A stretch of DNA of 64,000 nucleotides from the NCBI GenBank assembly GCA_025558075.1, contig JAHLKF010000015.1, positions 310,001 to 374,000 on the forward strand, read 5' to 3'. A program made the translations under genes and the position numbers. The DNA is from Gaertneriomyces semiglobifer. Taxonomy: Eukaryota > Chytridiomycota > Chytridiomycetes > Spizellomycetales > Spizellomycetaceae. The notes below the pieces were generated by a model that was given only the letters and a program-made list of their open reading frames with translations, searched no databases and had not been told where the DNA came from. The number at the start of each line of letters is the position of its first letter. Position 1 is the stretch's first letter. Shown piece after piece: positions 9,879 to 20,313 of this stretch.

Positions 9879-12078
9879 TCAAAAATGGATTTCCGCCGAA
9901 TACGTACAGTCAATTGTTAACTCCTGGCCTGCATTGATATCGGTCCCAGCAACAATTTTGTTATATCCCACGCGCCTACGCAAAAGGTTTAATATTTGAG
10001 ACAATGAGTCGAGGCGGGCGTATGTCTCTTCTCACCGTAAGTTCGCCTCACAGTGGTGGTTCAAAAGAAAGAAAGATGTCGCATTTGTCGAAGACGGGAC
10101 CGCGAACACATCATCTTCAACCTGCGGGCAAGACTTAATCTCTCTTCGACTTGGTTAGGAATCAGTGAAGTAGTATGTCTTACCTGTTCCGCGTAGGATC
10201 GAACATAATCTACATGCCAACTGGGCATGCGTAACACTTCCCCTCTGGTAACCAAAAACGGTTCCAGCCAACGCTGGAACAGGGTTTCACCCTTGGCGAT
10301 GAATTCTTTTGCAAAATACCCGGACCCAGAAATTTGGGACTCGCGGAGCTCAATCTTGTTGCTTTGGGAAATGGGTGGGGGGTATCTAATATCTTCAATA
10401 GACGCAAGGAGTCCATGCTCTCCATGGTGCGACGTGGACCCAACCACTTTAGTCGCGCCTACGACATTTAAACCATGAATGACCTTGTAGAAAGCGAGAA
10501 GAATGGGACGGAAAACGCTAACATACCCAGGCGCTTGAAAAGCTCGGCAATAAGAATGCCGGAAGATGTTTCATTCATGTAGGTCGTTATCGTCACGGAG
10601 ACATACTGATGGCGCGGCCACGCTAGCACTGCGATGGTGTCGCCCAATGTGTTTCCAACCACGGTAATCAAATGATCTGATTTTGTTGTTCCCGAAAGGC
10701 CTTCCACCTCTACCGCCTCCGTCGCTTCAACGGTGGCCAGCGGTGCATGAGACGTTGCACTTGCTTCCGTGACTGCAGCGAGGATGGTAGCTTTGTTGAG
10801 CTTCTCGGGCGAGCAGCCGTAGAATTCGCGTAATAGGGTCTCAGGACGTAGCGGCACAATCGGAAATGCGGGTACATCATAAGGGGCATTGAGGAGTTCT
10901 GGAGGCGTTTGACCGAAGGAGATCACATTCGCCAACGCTTTTCGAGCTTCCTCGTCCTTTTGCTTTACTTCTAGGCGTAATGCTTTGCTCAACGCAAACA
11001 TCCTTGTATGAGCGACGCCGTCGTAGTCCATCATTTCACCACTAGTCCTCCGCTGAAGTCGTGAATTCGCGAATGACGCGGACACCAGTGTCGGGTCAGG
11101 AGCCGCTTCAGACTTTGTGGCAAACATATATGCCAATTCATTCTCGAGGGAGGAAATGTAGCGAGTGCCTAGGAACAAACGGGGAAAGAACCGGCGGAGG
11201 GTGCGACGATCTTGCCAGGTCCCCTCAGTGAATCCTCCGGCGTTGACAGCTACTATGCCGCCAGGTTCCAGGGCAGCCAGGGCGGCTTCCAACACTTGGT
11301 TTCGACTGTCCCCAAGAGAAGTCCCATGCCATAATGACTTCTTATCATCCGAGTCTGGTGGGTCTGCGATGATCACGACATCGTAGTTCAAACGCGTTGA
11401 ACCAACAAACCGCATGAAGCCGGCCTCTGACATGTGCTCCACAGTAGTGCGGTTCAAAACATCTGAGTACCCATAGTTCTTTTGAGGAAGGAGATGTTCC
11501 GCGGCATGCACGAGCTCTTCGTTGCTTTCCACCCACGTGATATGGGATAGCATGTAATGCTTGAGGGCTTCACGGACTGAGGCACTTACTCCACCACCCA
11601 CAATAAGAGCACGGCGTGGATAAGGATGTAGTAAAAGCGCCGGATGTATCAGGGATTCATGATGCTGCCTCTCGTCGCTTGTGCAGGTGACCGGAACACT
11701 GGAGCTGTTGATGAACAAGCATTCACCATGCTTGGGGTGATGTGCTAGAGACGCGGTACTCAAACTTAGAGCAATCGTATCCTTTACTTTGTAGCCCTGA
11801 GAAAGTTGTATGGTGGACGCATTCCGTGCAAGCGTAGGTGAGGTGGTCGGAGAGGCCTCACTCGTCGTGTGCGCGGTAGTCGGCGGATCAAACCCCGAGT
11901 TTCCAATATAGCGATGGATTGTTTCGGTCACTCTCGATCCAGAGGTGTATTCAAAGAAGAGGAGGACAGTTGCGAGGGCCACTATCCCCAGTAGAAGAAG
12001 AGAACCTCTCGATGCCATGGTTGGTATTTTTTCACAACGTTGAAAGTCATCTCCGCGGCGCAACCTCGAACCAAGCAC
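9879..12078 (-). CDS. Membrane-anchored spermidine-synthase-like / pseudo-AdoMetDC / SET-like fusion protein
   Basis: Exons on the minus strand: 12078..10527, about 10473..10184, 10121..10036, 9975..9879, about 674 aa. Start could also be the ATG at 12018 (MASRG). Residues about 24-44 form a signal anchor. About 155-330 is a Rossmann fold of the polyamine-synthase type (ALIVGGGVSASVREALKH, then WVESNEELV and VVIIADPP). About 413-545 resembles prokaryotic-type S-adenosylmethionine decarboxylase (REFYGCSPEKLN, LAWPRHQY), but the positions expected for the pyruvoyl Ser, His and Cys are Asp480, Leu485 and Tyr500. About 557-670 is SET-like: SQISGSGYFAKEFI, NHHCEAN (canonical NHSCxPN) and DINAGQELTIDC. 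The first junction lacks a frame-preserving AG acceptor. The other introns are ordinary. Biochemical role unknown. Confidence 0.65.
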
Positions 12079-12342
12079 CGTGAAACTAATTAAATGCGTA
12101 TTGATAACTGGCGCACTTATCGTTGAAGAGAGTGTTATTGATACCTGTTCTTTTTGTTACTTTTTGTTATCGCTCGAATTTGGGGGATCGTCCCATCGCA
12201 GCTATCGAAGCGAACGAACGTCGACGGCCGAATGCAAACGCAGGACCACCACCACCTCCAACGGTCATAGTAGTCTTCTTTCACCAGGAAGGTTATTAGC
12301 TTCTTCTTACCCCGCGCTCTGCCCGACCGACCAGAAGAAGCC
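12079..12342. promoter_or_regulatory. Divergent promoter region, fusion gene / squalene synthase
   Basis: These 264 bp separate two head-to-head start codons, so both promoters must lie here or overlap. No specific binding site is recognised. Confidence 0.4.
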
Positions 12343-13720
12343 ATGTCCGCCAAAGCTCTAGTTGCGTCACTGGCCCATCCGTCTGAGCTTGTAGCGATTG
12401 TCAAGTATCTCTCATTACCGACTCCTCCACCGCCGAAAAATGTATCACCTACTTATACCCTCTGCTACAAGTTTCTGAACGACACCTCCCGGTCCTTTGC
12501 TCGTGTGATTCAGGAACTCGACTCGGAGCTGCGACATGCGGTCTGTATCTTCTACCTCGTCCTACGCGGTCTTGACACCGTAGAAGACGATATGACCTTG
12601 CCGCTGAAGAGAAAAGTGGATGTGCTGCAGCACTTTCATGAATATCTGTACCAGCGCGGTTGGAACTTTACTGAGAGTGGCGAATCGGAAAAAGATCGCC
12701 ATCTACTGGTCGGGTTTGATGCTGTGATTGACGAGTTCCTTACGTTGAGTCCACGATGCCAAGAGGTGATTGCAGATATCACAAAGCGAATGGGACACGG
12801 GATGGCCGAGTTTGCAGAATTGGAATCACCGAATCCGAAACACCTGATCTCAGTGACCACCGTCGATCAGTATAATTTGTACACGCATTATGTCGCGGGG
12901 TTAGTTGGAATCGGCTTGACACAGCTGTTTGCGGCATCTGGTCTGGAAGCGGACTCTCTGGATACGCCACACGGACTGTACCTCGCCAACCGCATGGGTC
13001 AGTTCCTGCAAAAAGTAAACATTCTCAAAGATTGGCTGGAGGATCTCCGAGATGGCCGGGTCTTCTGGCCAAGGGAGGTGTGGGGTAAGTATGTGAAAGA
13101 AGTGGAGGAATTCCTGGAGGAGAAGAACCGTGACAAAGCAGTACAGTGCTTGAACGAGCTGATCGTCGACGCTTTGGAGTTGGTACCGGATTGTCTGGAA
13201 TACATGAGTCTTCTGACCAACCGTAGCGTCATTCGATTTTGTGCTATTCCCCAGGTTAGTACTGCAGAACTTTCTCGGTGTCACACCATGGGTTACTCAC
13301 ATTGTATTACCGCAGATGATGGCCATTGCAACACTTGCCACCTTTTTCAATTCCGAACGCGTTTTCACTCATACGGGTACCAAGATCCGTCGAGGGCTCG
13401 CCGTCAAGCTTATCCTGAACTCCGACAACCTCTCCTCCATTCAAGCCACTTTCCGACAATACGCCTTAGCCATCAACCGTCTCAATCACCAGCGCGTCAA
13501 TCCTGCAAAGAAGGGACTCGTCTTTCAGGGCAAGGAGGCAGGTGGTTTCTTAGCCGTCAGCCGAGTATGCGCCGAAGTGCTGAGGAAATGCGACCAAAAG
13601 AGCCTTGTTCGTGCAGATAGCGGATTTGTGGACGGAAATAGTAGTGGTGGTAATGTTGTTATTATTGTTGCTTTGGTTGCTGTAGCGATTGCAGTTGCCG
13701 CAGCGGGGAAGTATGCGTGA
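12343..13720 (+). CDS. ERG9: Squalene synthase (farnesyl-diphosphate farnesyltransferase)
   Basis: Condenses two farnesyl diphosphates to squalene, the first committed step of sterol synthesis, at the ER membrane. Exons 12343..13254 and 13316..13720 give 438 aa. The first Asp-rich motif is DTVEDD (residues 78-83); the second is around DWLED (230-234), followed by RDGRVFWPREVW. The intron (61 nt) falls after AIPQ and joins to MMAIATLATFFN, a conserved order in the family. A C-terminal hydrophobic segment (VVIIVALVAVAIAVAAA) is the expected membrane anchor. Length and motifs are all normal. Confidence 0.95.
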
Positions 13721-13968
13721 TGTTTTGTCGGACTAAGTAGACTTTTTTATTTTGATGGATGACTGTGAGGAAGTAGACCTTCCTCACGAAAGAATTATAA
13801 TGGAAGATTTTCACTGACTCCGTGGTAGGGGTATTTATATAAACATGGGATGATTCCTACGTAACGATGTGACTAGTAAACCTATGCGCCTAACTGATCT
13901 CACAAGTCTAAAGAAGGCCAACCGACGTCCATTTAACGACTACCATCCCCGGTAGTCGCTGCTACTCT

Positions 13969-16217
13969 TTAGAAATCAAAGTCATTCTTGAATGCCGACA
14001 AATCACGACGCTCGCAAGCCAGCGCTAAGTCGTGCCGTCTCACTAGTTAAAGCCAAAAAAAACGTCAGTCCATCGCAGAGACAGGAACGGCCACAAGACG
14101 CTTCAAAGATACTCACGGTGTCCATCCATAACCATTTTCAAAGTGCTCCATACTGTTCCACTTTGCACAGCATGCAACCCCATATCGGGCATATCTTTCC
14201 GGTCACCCATCACGCTCTCAATGTTCGCCTCTTGTACACTCAGTGCACCCAGCAAATGCTCCGCTGCTTCCTTATGGCTGCCCATCTGTATACAACTGAT
14301 CGCCAAATTGTATCGTGCCCGTACGTAGCTCGGATTGATCTCCAACGCCCGGAAGTACGCCTCAATCGCTTGATCACTCTGATTACTGTTTGCGAGCGTC
14401 GCCCCAAGTTTGTTCCATAATAGGTAGTCGTCTGGTTTGGTGGATAAAGCGGCGTGGAAACAGTCCACAGCCTTAGAGTACTCATCGGAAATGTTGAAGA
14501 GGACGCCTAATCCTATCTGTACGTCTGCGTCCAATTCGCCCGTGGATTGCCGCACCGCCGCAAGATACATCCCTGAGACTTCGTCGTGTCTTGAGCCATT
14601 CGAGCGCTGACGCGCGGTGATGTTTGTGTACTTGTCGTTGTTGTACAGCCAGCTTTCCAATGCATCGTACGCATCCTCTCTGGCATTCTCGTTGGTGTAC
14701 GAAACGGATAGCGCGAGCCAGCTGTCCAAATGCTTTGGGTCATTGTGGACGGCCTGACGTAACGCCGCAATGGCGGCAACATCGTTTTCGTTTTCTTGTT
14801 GTCGGATGCCGAGATCATGCCACGCGCCTGCATTGGTGGGATCTTGTTGTATCGTTGCCTCCAGGGCGAGAATTGCATCAGTCAGATTTTGATAGGCGCC
14901 CTGAGCAGGAACCGCGCGACCTTCCAAGTAAGGATTATTTGGGGTAAACTCATATTCGGAATACTTTGCTCCCAAGGCCCGACCAGTGTTGATGTCTGCC
15001 AAGCCGTCATAATCCCATGCAGACTTATAAATATCTTCAAATATTTCATCAACATTCTCGGCGTTGAAATCAGCACCGACGCTCTTCTCAAACTCTTCCG
15101 TCCACTTGTTCCCAAACTGATTCGCCTGTTGATGCGCAAACTCTTCATTCCATTTATCGGAAGCCACAAGCGGCGTTGGATTCTGTTGCTGGAACTCATG
15201 CGACCAGTCTTGCTTGGACGCGTCAGTCCTGGTAAATTCATTTGCCCAGTTTCGTGGGCCAGCGTTGCTGGGTCCAGCTGTTGCACTGAACTCTTCTTCC
15301 CAATTTTTCATGTCAACGGATGTGTTGAATTCCTTTGCCCAATCTTGGGCGGCTCCGTAGGGAGCCACGTTTTCCACGACTTTGTCCCCTTCAATACCCA
15401 CTTCTCGATCACGCAACTGTTGCATGAACTTCAAAAACTGACTCTTCTCAAACTTTGGATTTGCTGATCCCTGGACAGAATCCAGCAGCATTCCGGCTGT
15501 TTGCGCAAGCGCTTCCTGTGTATTGGCCGCATCGACTGAGGTGCCTTCTTGTTTTGCGAATTCATCGATCCACGACTGCGCCTGCGCGTCATTCGAGGTG
15601 AATTCTTCAGCCCAAGAGCCCTCCTTGTTACTGTGCTTGGCAAATTCTGCCTCCCAAGACATCTGTGCTTCTTGACGAGCCTGTTGAAACGCCTGCTCAA
15701 AATCTGCATCATGAACGGCTGGAGCCGCGCTCACTTCATGACCAACAGCATGAAATTCCTGCGCCCATGCTTCCGGCATATGCTGATGTTGAAATCCATG
15801 CGCTTGTTCATGTTGTCCGTAGATCTTTTGGAACTCGTCGAACTCGCGCGGTTGCGGTCCAGCATCTGTCATGAAATCCTTCGCCCAGTCCTCTCCAGCA
15901 GGCACCATTCCCTCCAAATGCTCTCTCAGCTCCCTCATTTCAAATCTGCTCCCATTCATATCCATACCTTTCGGCGCGTCAAAGCCGGCTCCCTGCTGGC
16001 GAAAGAACTCTTCCGCCATGTCTCGTTCTCGTTGTATGTGCTCATCTACGGGTGCGTCTCTTAACCCGAATCCACTCGGTCCAGCAACGGAAGGAAGACC
16101 TTGAAACCGGTCTTGCTGTAGAGACCTATCTTGATCGAGTTGTTTTGTGAAAGCAGATAAAGAATTGCCGGTGCTGCATTCAGCACCACCGCCGACCAAA
16201 TCACGTAAACCGGACAT
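13969..16217 (-). CDS. PEX5: Peroxisomal targeting signal 1 receptor PEX5
   Basis: Cycling import receptor that binds C-terminal SKL-type signals. Exons 16217..14117 and 14042..13969 give 724 aa; the small last exon adds the conserved C-terminus (ACERRDLSAFKNDFDF). The N-terminus has a cysteine at residue 14, matching the conserved cysteine used for monoubiquitination and export. I count eleven WxxxF motifs (for example WAKDF, WIDEF, WNEEF, WTEEF), the docking elements for PEX14/PEX13. A segment NPKFEKSQFLKFMQQLRDRE resembles the PEX7-binding motif of PTS2 co-receptors. The C-terminal half holds TPR repeats (for example AWHDLGIRQQENENDVAAI). It faces PEX6 across a 438-bp gap. Confidence 0.96.
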
Positions 16218-16655
16218 CCTGTCAATCGGTGATTTCTAGCTCAAGCAATAGCCTTTTCCGATAAGTTTCTCAAGATCTCGTCAAGGCAGGCTCCTCGTTT
16301 CGTCTGCGGAAAACCCAGAAAAAAGCGGATGTCCAAAGGAGGTCTTGGCTGGTCGACATGAGTTGCCGGAAACTCGGCGACGCAGGCCTCGGCTGATTAT
16401 TAAGCATCTAGTCACGGGACAAATTGATATCGATATCAAAGGTGTTATTGCTATCAAAACTTAACAACGCTCGGGATAACTTTCCGCGACGTGACTTTCA
16501 TCAGCATCTTTGAGCTGCTTCTTGGTGAACTGTTTGTGCGGAGCAGGACAACGTAGGGCCAGGTGAAGGAGGACTGGTGAGGGACAGGTGGAGGACAGAA
16601 GTGGACAGCAGTGACCACCACCAGCGGAAGTAACCGACCTGTGTATTTGAAGACC
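16218..16655. promoter_or_regulatory. Shared PEX5-PEX6 divergent promoter region
   Basis: 438 bp lie between the two start codons, so the upstream regions of both peroxin genes overlap or abut. One CCTCGG hexamer sits at 16387-16392; this is the core bound by FarA-type fatty-acid regulators in Ascomycota. A single hexamer is weak evidence and may be chance. Confidence 0.5.
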
Positions 16656-19600
16656 ATGACTGGGATTTCGTCCGCGGTACCGGCGTACCAGAAGCCACTG
16701 GAAGTTCTTGCCGAAGTCATCGACTTTGCTGATGGGCCAACCTCACCCGTCAGTAACGACATTCTTCTCTTGCCAACGGCCTATTCTTATGTATTGCACA
16801 ATGGGGCGGTTTCCGTGCCATCTGATTCTCAGCGGGCACTGGTGTCTGTAACAATCACGACTGGTGCATTTGGCAGTACAAGAACGGACTCTCTTATTTG
16901 CTTCGCAAGACCGTTAGACGCCAGTATGATAACAACATTGTCAATAGCCATGGAAAACGACACTGGAGCCATTATACCCCTTTCCTTCATGAGGCAACAT
17001 GGATACACACGACAATCGCTTCCACCAGAGCAGATCTCTATTCACATTGATACATGCCGTTTTGTACCGCTGGAAAAGATTGTCTTGGGCGCACTAGATG
17101 AGGGCTCGTACACGATTGCATCTGACGCAGCCGGCTTGCTTCAGTCGCACTTGTCCAAACAAACAAGCATTGTCCGTCAAGGAAGCAAATACACATTCGA
17201 CTTGAATGGAACCACGGTTTCTTACAAGACATTACTCACGTCGCCAGTTTTACAGGGTGCGGTAACGTCAGAAACGACCGTCATAGTGTCGAATGCTTCT
17301 TGGATGCGCGATGTGCAGCGAGGCGACGATGAGAGCGAACAAGGTGATGCGCTAATACCAGAGATCCTAGCAATAGACGATTGTGCCGTCGACCATGACG
17401 TATTGCATTACAACTGTGTGGAGGGTGATGCTATACTTCGTGATGTTGGCACCGTTTCTTTTATGCCAAAATCTGTCGACCTCACACCAAAGATGCTTAC
17501 AACCCCTGTGCTGCCTTCTTTCGTTCAACCACCGCTGCCATCCAAAGAGGATTTGGATTCAGTAATATGGGTGTCATATCCAGTCCTGGTTCGGCTCGGC
17601 GCTTTCAGTGGTGATATCGTTTGCGTAACAGTTTCCGACCCGGGCACTGTTCAGCGTTGCTGCCGTATTTATGGAGTCGACATGGCTTTCGCAGACAAAG
17701 ATACAGCTTACCTATCACCAGTGCTATATCTTAACCTTCACCTCAAACCCACATCATCCAGTGGAATATCTATCTCAACACTGCCAAAGCCTATGTCCGA
17801 CTTCCCAACAGCATCCCGGATCACCATCTCGCGCGTGGCATGTCGCACCAACAACGATAAGAAGCTTCTCACGGAATGTTTACGGTCGATGAAGCAGCAT
17901 TTTGCTAGTAGAGACAGGATTGTCAAAAAGGGCGATCTAGTACCTGTTGTCATTGACGAAGAAAGGGGGCGGATGATGCATTCTCTGACGGATGAGGGGA
18001 ATGTCGATTTTGATGAGGATGAGCAAGGTTTTGAGGCAAGCCAGGAGGCGAAGGCCTTGGCCTGGTTCAAGATCGATGATGTCCAGGTTAGGGACACGGC
18101 GGAGGCGGGTGGGATAGATACCGCTCGCGTCGATGTTGCCTCCACCAGAATGATCCAAAGTGGCGTCACTCATGCACGAGTCATACCTGGTATACGGCCG
18201 TATCTTAGTGTCAGCACTCCCCCACCGGCACCACTGAAGGGTGTCAGCTCCTCGTACAGTTCGCTTTATTCACTCCTTTCTACATGTCTGCATCCTTTGA
18301 GCTCTACCCTCAATCTCCAAGCCTCCATTCTTCTACATGGGCCAAAAGGCGTCGGAAAGCGATCCTTGGTTCACATCGCTGCTGAGCAGCTGGGAGTTGA
18401 AGTACTAGAGTACAACGCCTACGATCTTGTTGGCGAAACAGAAGTCAAAACAGAGGGTTGGCTTCGTGTTGTGTTTGAAAAAGCATTGGGAACTGTGCCA
18501 TGTATTCTTCTGATTCGAAACTTGGAAGCATTGGTACGAAAGGACGCACAGGGCAAGGCTGAGGAAGGTGGTGTTGAAGCCACGTTACGCGACTGTTTAG
18601 AGCAGGCAGCTGAGGAAGCACGAAAACTGCCCTATCCGGTATTCGTTGTCGCCACCACCCCGGAATTGGACGCTCTGCCAGTTCCGCTGCAAACCCTTTT
18701 CAGGCATCACTTACAAGTTGAATCTCCGAGCGAAAAGATGCGAATCGCAATTCTGGAATACATGCTAAAGGATGTCGCGCTGACAAACGATGTGAGCATC
18801 AGAGACCTTGCGATGCAAACGGCTGCGTTGAATGCCCGAGATTTGAAAGATCTCGTGGCACGCGCAACCACCAGTGCCCTACAACGCGGCCACGAAATCA
18901 TCAAGAAATCGCCGGGACAGTTGTCAGAGAAAGATATAGTGAAAGCCATCCTGCCATTAACTCATGATGATTTTGCTCGGGCTCTCAATGCGTCGCTTAC
19001 AAGCCACGCAACTACTATTGGCGCACCCAAGATCCCATCTGTAACTTGGGACGATGTCGGTGGTTTATCGCATGTCAAGGATGCGTTGTACGATACCATT
19101 CAACTGCCATTGACCCACCCGCATTTATTCTCTTCTGGTCTCAAACGGCGAAGTGGCATGTTGCTCTACGGGCCACCCGGAACAGGAAAGACACTGGTTG
19201 CGAAAGCCGTAGCTACCAATTTCAGTCTGAACTTTCTCAGTGTCAAAGGACCGGAGTTACTCAATATGTACATTGGCGAATCTGAAGCAAATGTGCGAAG
19301 GGTGTTCCAGCGTGCTCGAGACGCGCGGCCTTGTGTGGTGTTCTTTGATGAACTGGATAGTGTCGCCCCGAAGAGGGGTGCAAAAGGTGACAGCGGCGGG
19401 GTGATGGATCGTATCGTTTCTCAGCTTTTGGCGGAGATTGATGGAATGGGTTCCGGCTCGTCTGGGGGGGATGGGGATGCTGGGGATGGTGGCGTCTTTG
19501 TCATTGGTGCTACGAATCGTCCGGATCTTTTGGATCCCGCACTCTTACGGCCCGGTCGTTTTGATAAGCTCTTGTATTTGGGCGTATCGGATACGACGGA

Positions 19601-20042
19601 GAAACAACTCACGATTTTGAAAGCGCTGACGCGAAAATTCCGACTGCACCCGGATCTGGATTTGACGGTTGTGGCAGAGCAATGTCCCAAGACGTTGACA
19701 GGAGCGGATTTCTATGCGTTATGTTCTGACGCTCAATTGAAAGCTGTGTTGCGAACTATTGAAGCGATTGATGAAAAGGTGAAAGCACTTAATGCATATC
19801 CAACCAGACGCGAGGGGCGTAAGATGCCAACACCTGTGACGCCACAGTATTACCTTGACCAAATTGCTACACCCGAAGAAAAGGATGTGGTGGTGCAAAC
19901 CCAAGACTTTTTGAAAGCGTTGGAAGAGTTGACGCCGAGTGTCAGCGCACAAGAGTTGAAAAGATATGAAGAGATTCGACGAAAGGTGGAAGCGGAGGAG
20001 AAGTCAAAGAAAAAGGATAAGGGCAAGGGCAAGGCTGAATAA
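16656..20042 (+). CDS. PEX6: Peroxisomal AAA+ ATPase PEX6
   Basis: Partner of PEX1 in the ATPase ring that extracts ubiquitinated PEX5 from the peroxisomal membrane. The frame has no introns and gives 1128 aa from ATG 16656. The N-terminal half is divergent, as is usual for PEX6. The D1 module (around residue 560) has a degenerate Walker A (GPKGVGKR) and lacks acidic Walker B residues (ILLIRNLEAL). D2 is intact: GPPGTGKT near 838, VVFFDELDS near 894, and the PEX6-type signature KGPELLNMYIGESEANVR and GDSGGVMDRIVSQLLAEIDG. The signature separates it from PEX1. The tail is Lys/Glu rich. Confidence 0.95.
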   Translation: MTGISSAVPAYQKPLEVLAEVIDFADGPTSPVSNDILLLPTAYSYVLHNGAVSVPSDSQRALVSVTITTGAFGSTRTDSLICFARPLDASMITTLSIAMENDTGAIIPLSFMRQHGYTRQSLPPEQISIHIDTCRFVPLEKIVLGALDEGSYTIASDAAGLLQSHLSKQTSIVRQGSKYTFDLNGTTVSYKTLLTSPVLQGAVTSETTVIVSNASWMRDVQRGDDESEQGDALIPEILAIDDCAVDHDVLHYNCVEGDAILRDVGTVSFMPKSVDLTPKMLTTPVLPSFVQPPLPSKEDLDSVIWVSYPVLVRLGAFSGDIVCVTVSDPGTVQRCCRIYGVDMAFADKDTAYLSPVLYLNLHLKPTSSSGISISTLPKPMSDFPTASRITISRVACRTNNDKKLLTECLRSMKQHFASRDRIVKKGDLVPVVIDEERGRMMHSLTDEGNVDFDEDEQGFEASQEAKALAWFKIDDVQVRDTAEAGGIDTARVDVASTRMIQSGVTHARVIPGIRPYLSVSTPPPAPLKGVSSSYSSLYSLLSTCLHPLSSTLNLQASILLHGPKGVGKRSLVHIAAEQLGVEVLEYNAYDLVGETEVKTEGWLRVVFEKALGTVPCILLIRNLEALVRKDAQGKAEEGGVEATLRDCLEQAAEEARKLPYPVFVVATTPELDALPVPLQTLFRHHLQVESPSEKMRIAILEYMLKDVALTNDVSIRDLAMQTAALNARDLKDLVARATTSALQRGHEIIKKSPGQLSEKDIVKAILPLTHDDFARALNASLTSHATTIGAPKIPSVTWDDVGGLSHVKDALYDTIQLPLTHPHLFSSGLKRRSGMLLYGPPGTGKTLVAKAVATNFSLNFLSVKGPELLNMYIGESEANVRRVFQRARDARPCVVFFDELDSVAPKRGAKGDSGGVMDRIVSQLLAEIDGMGSGSSGGDGDAGDGGVFVIGATNRPDLLDPALLRPGRFDKLLYLGVSDTTEKQLTILKALTRKFRLHPDLDLTVVAEQCPKTLTGADFYALCSDAQLKAVLRTIEAIDEKVKALNAYPTRREGRKMPTPVTPQYYLDQIATPEEKDVVVQTQDFLKALEELTPSVSAQELKRYEEIRRKVEAEEKSKKKDKGKGKAE

Positions 20043-20313
20043 GGTACTAGCGGCATGTATTGTAGCTTCGCGGGAGGGTGCCAACAGGAGCACCTCTGCT
20101 AGACGATTAGATAGATCATAGTGTAGGTGTACAATTCTGAAACTTGTCTGGGGAAATTTCAACAATGTTTATTGCAATCACACACTGGGAATGTCCAAAC
20201 TGTACAACTGAAGGTGTTTACACGGAATGGTCCAAAAGTCACATATACACCTCACACACACACACACAATTTTCATACGCAATCCACAAAAAATCCATAA
20301 AGAGGAAAACGCT

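Noticed and set aside
15549..16064. 171-codon plus-strand frame opposite PEX5
   Set aside because: Antisense shadow of the WxxxF-rich part of PEX5.
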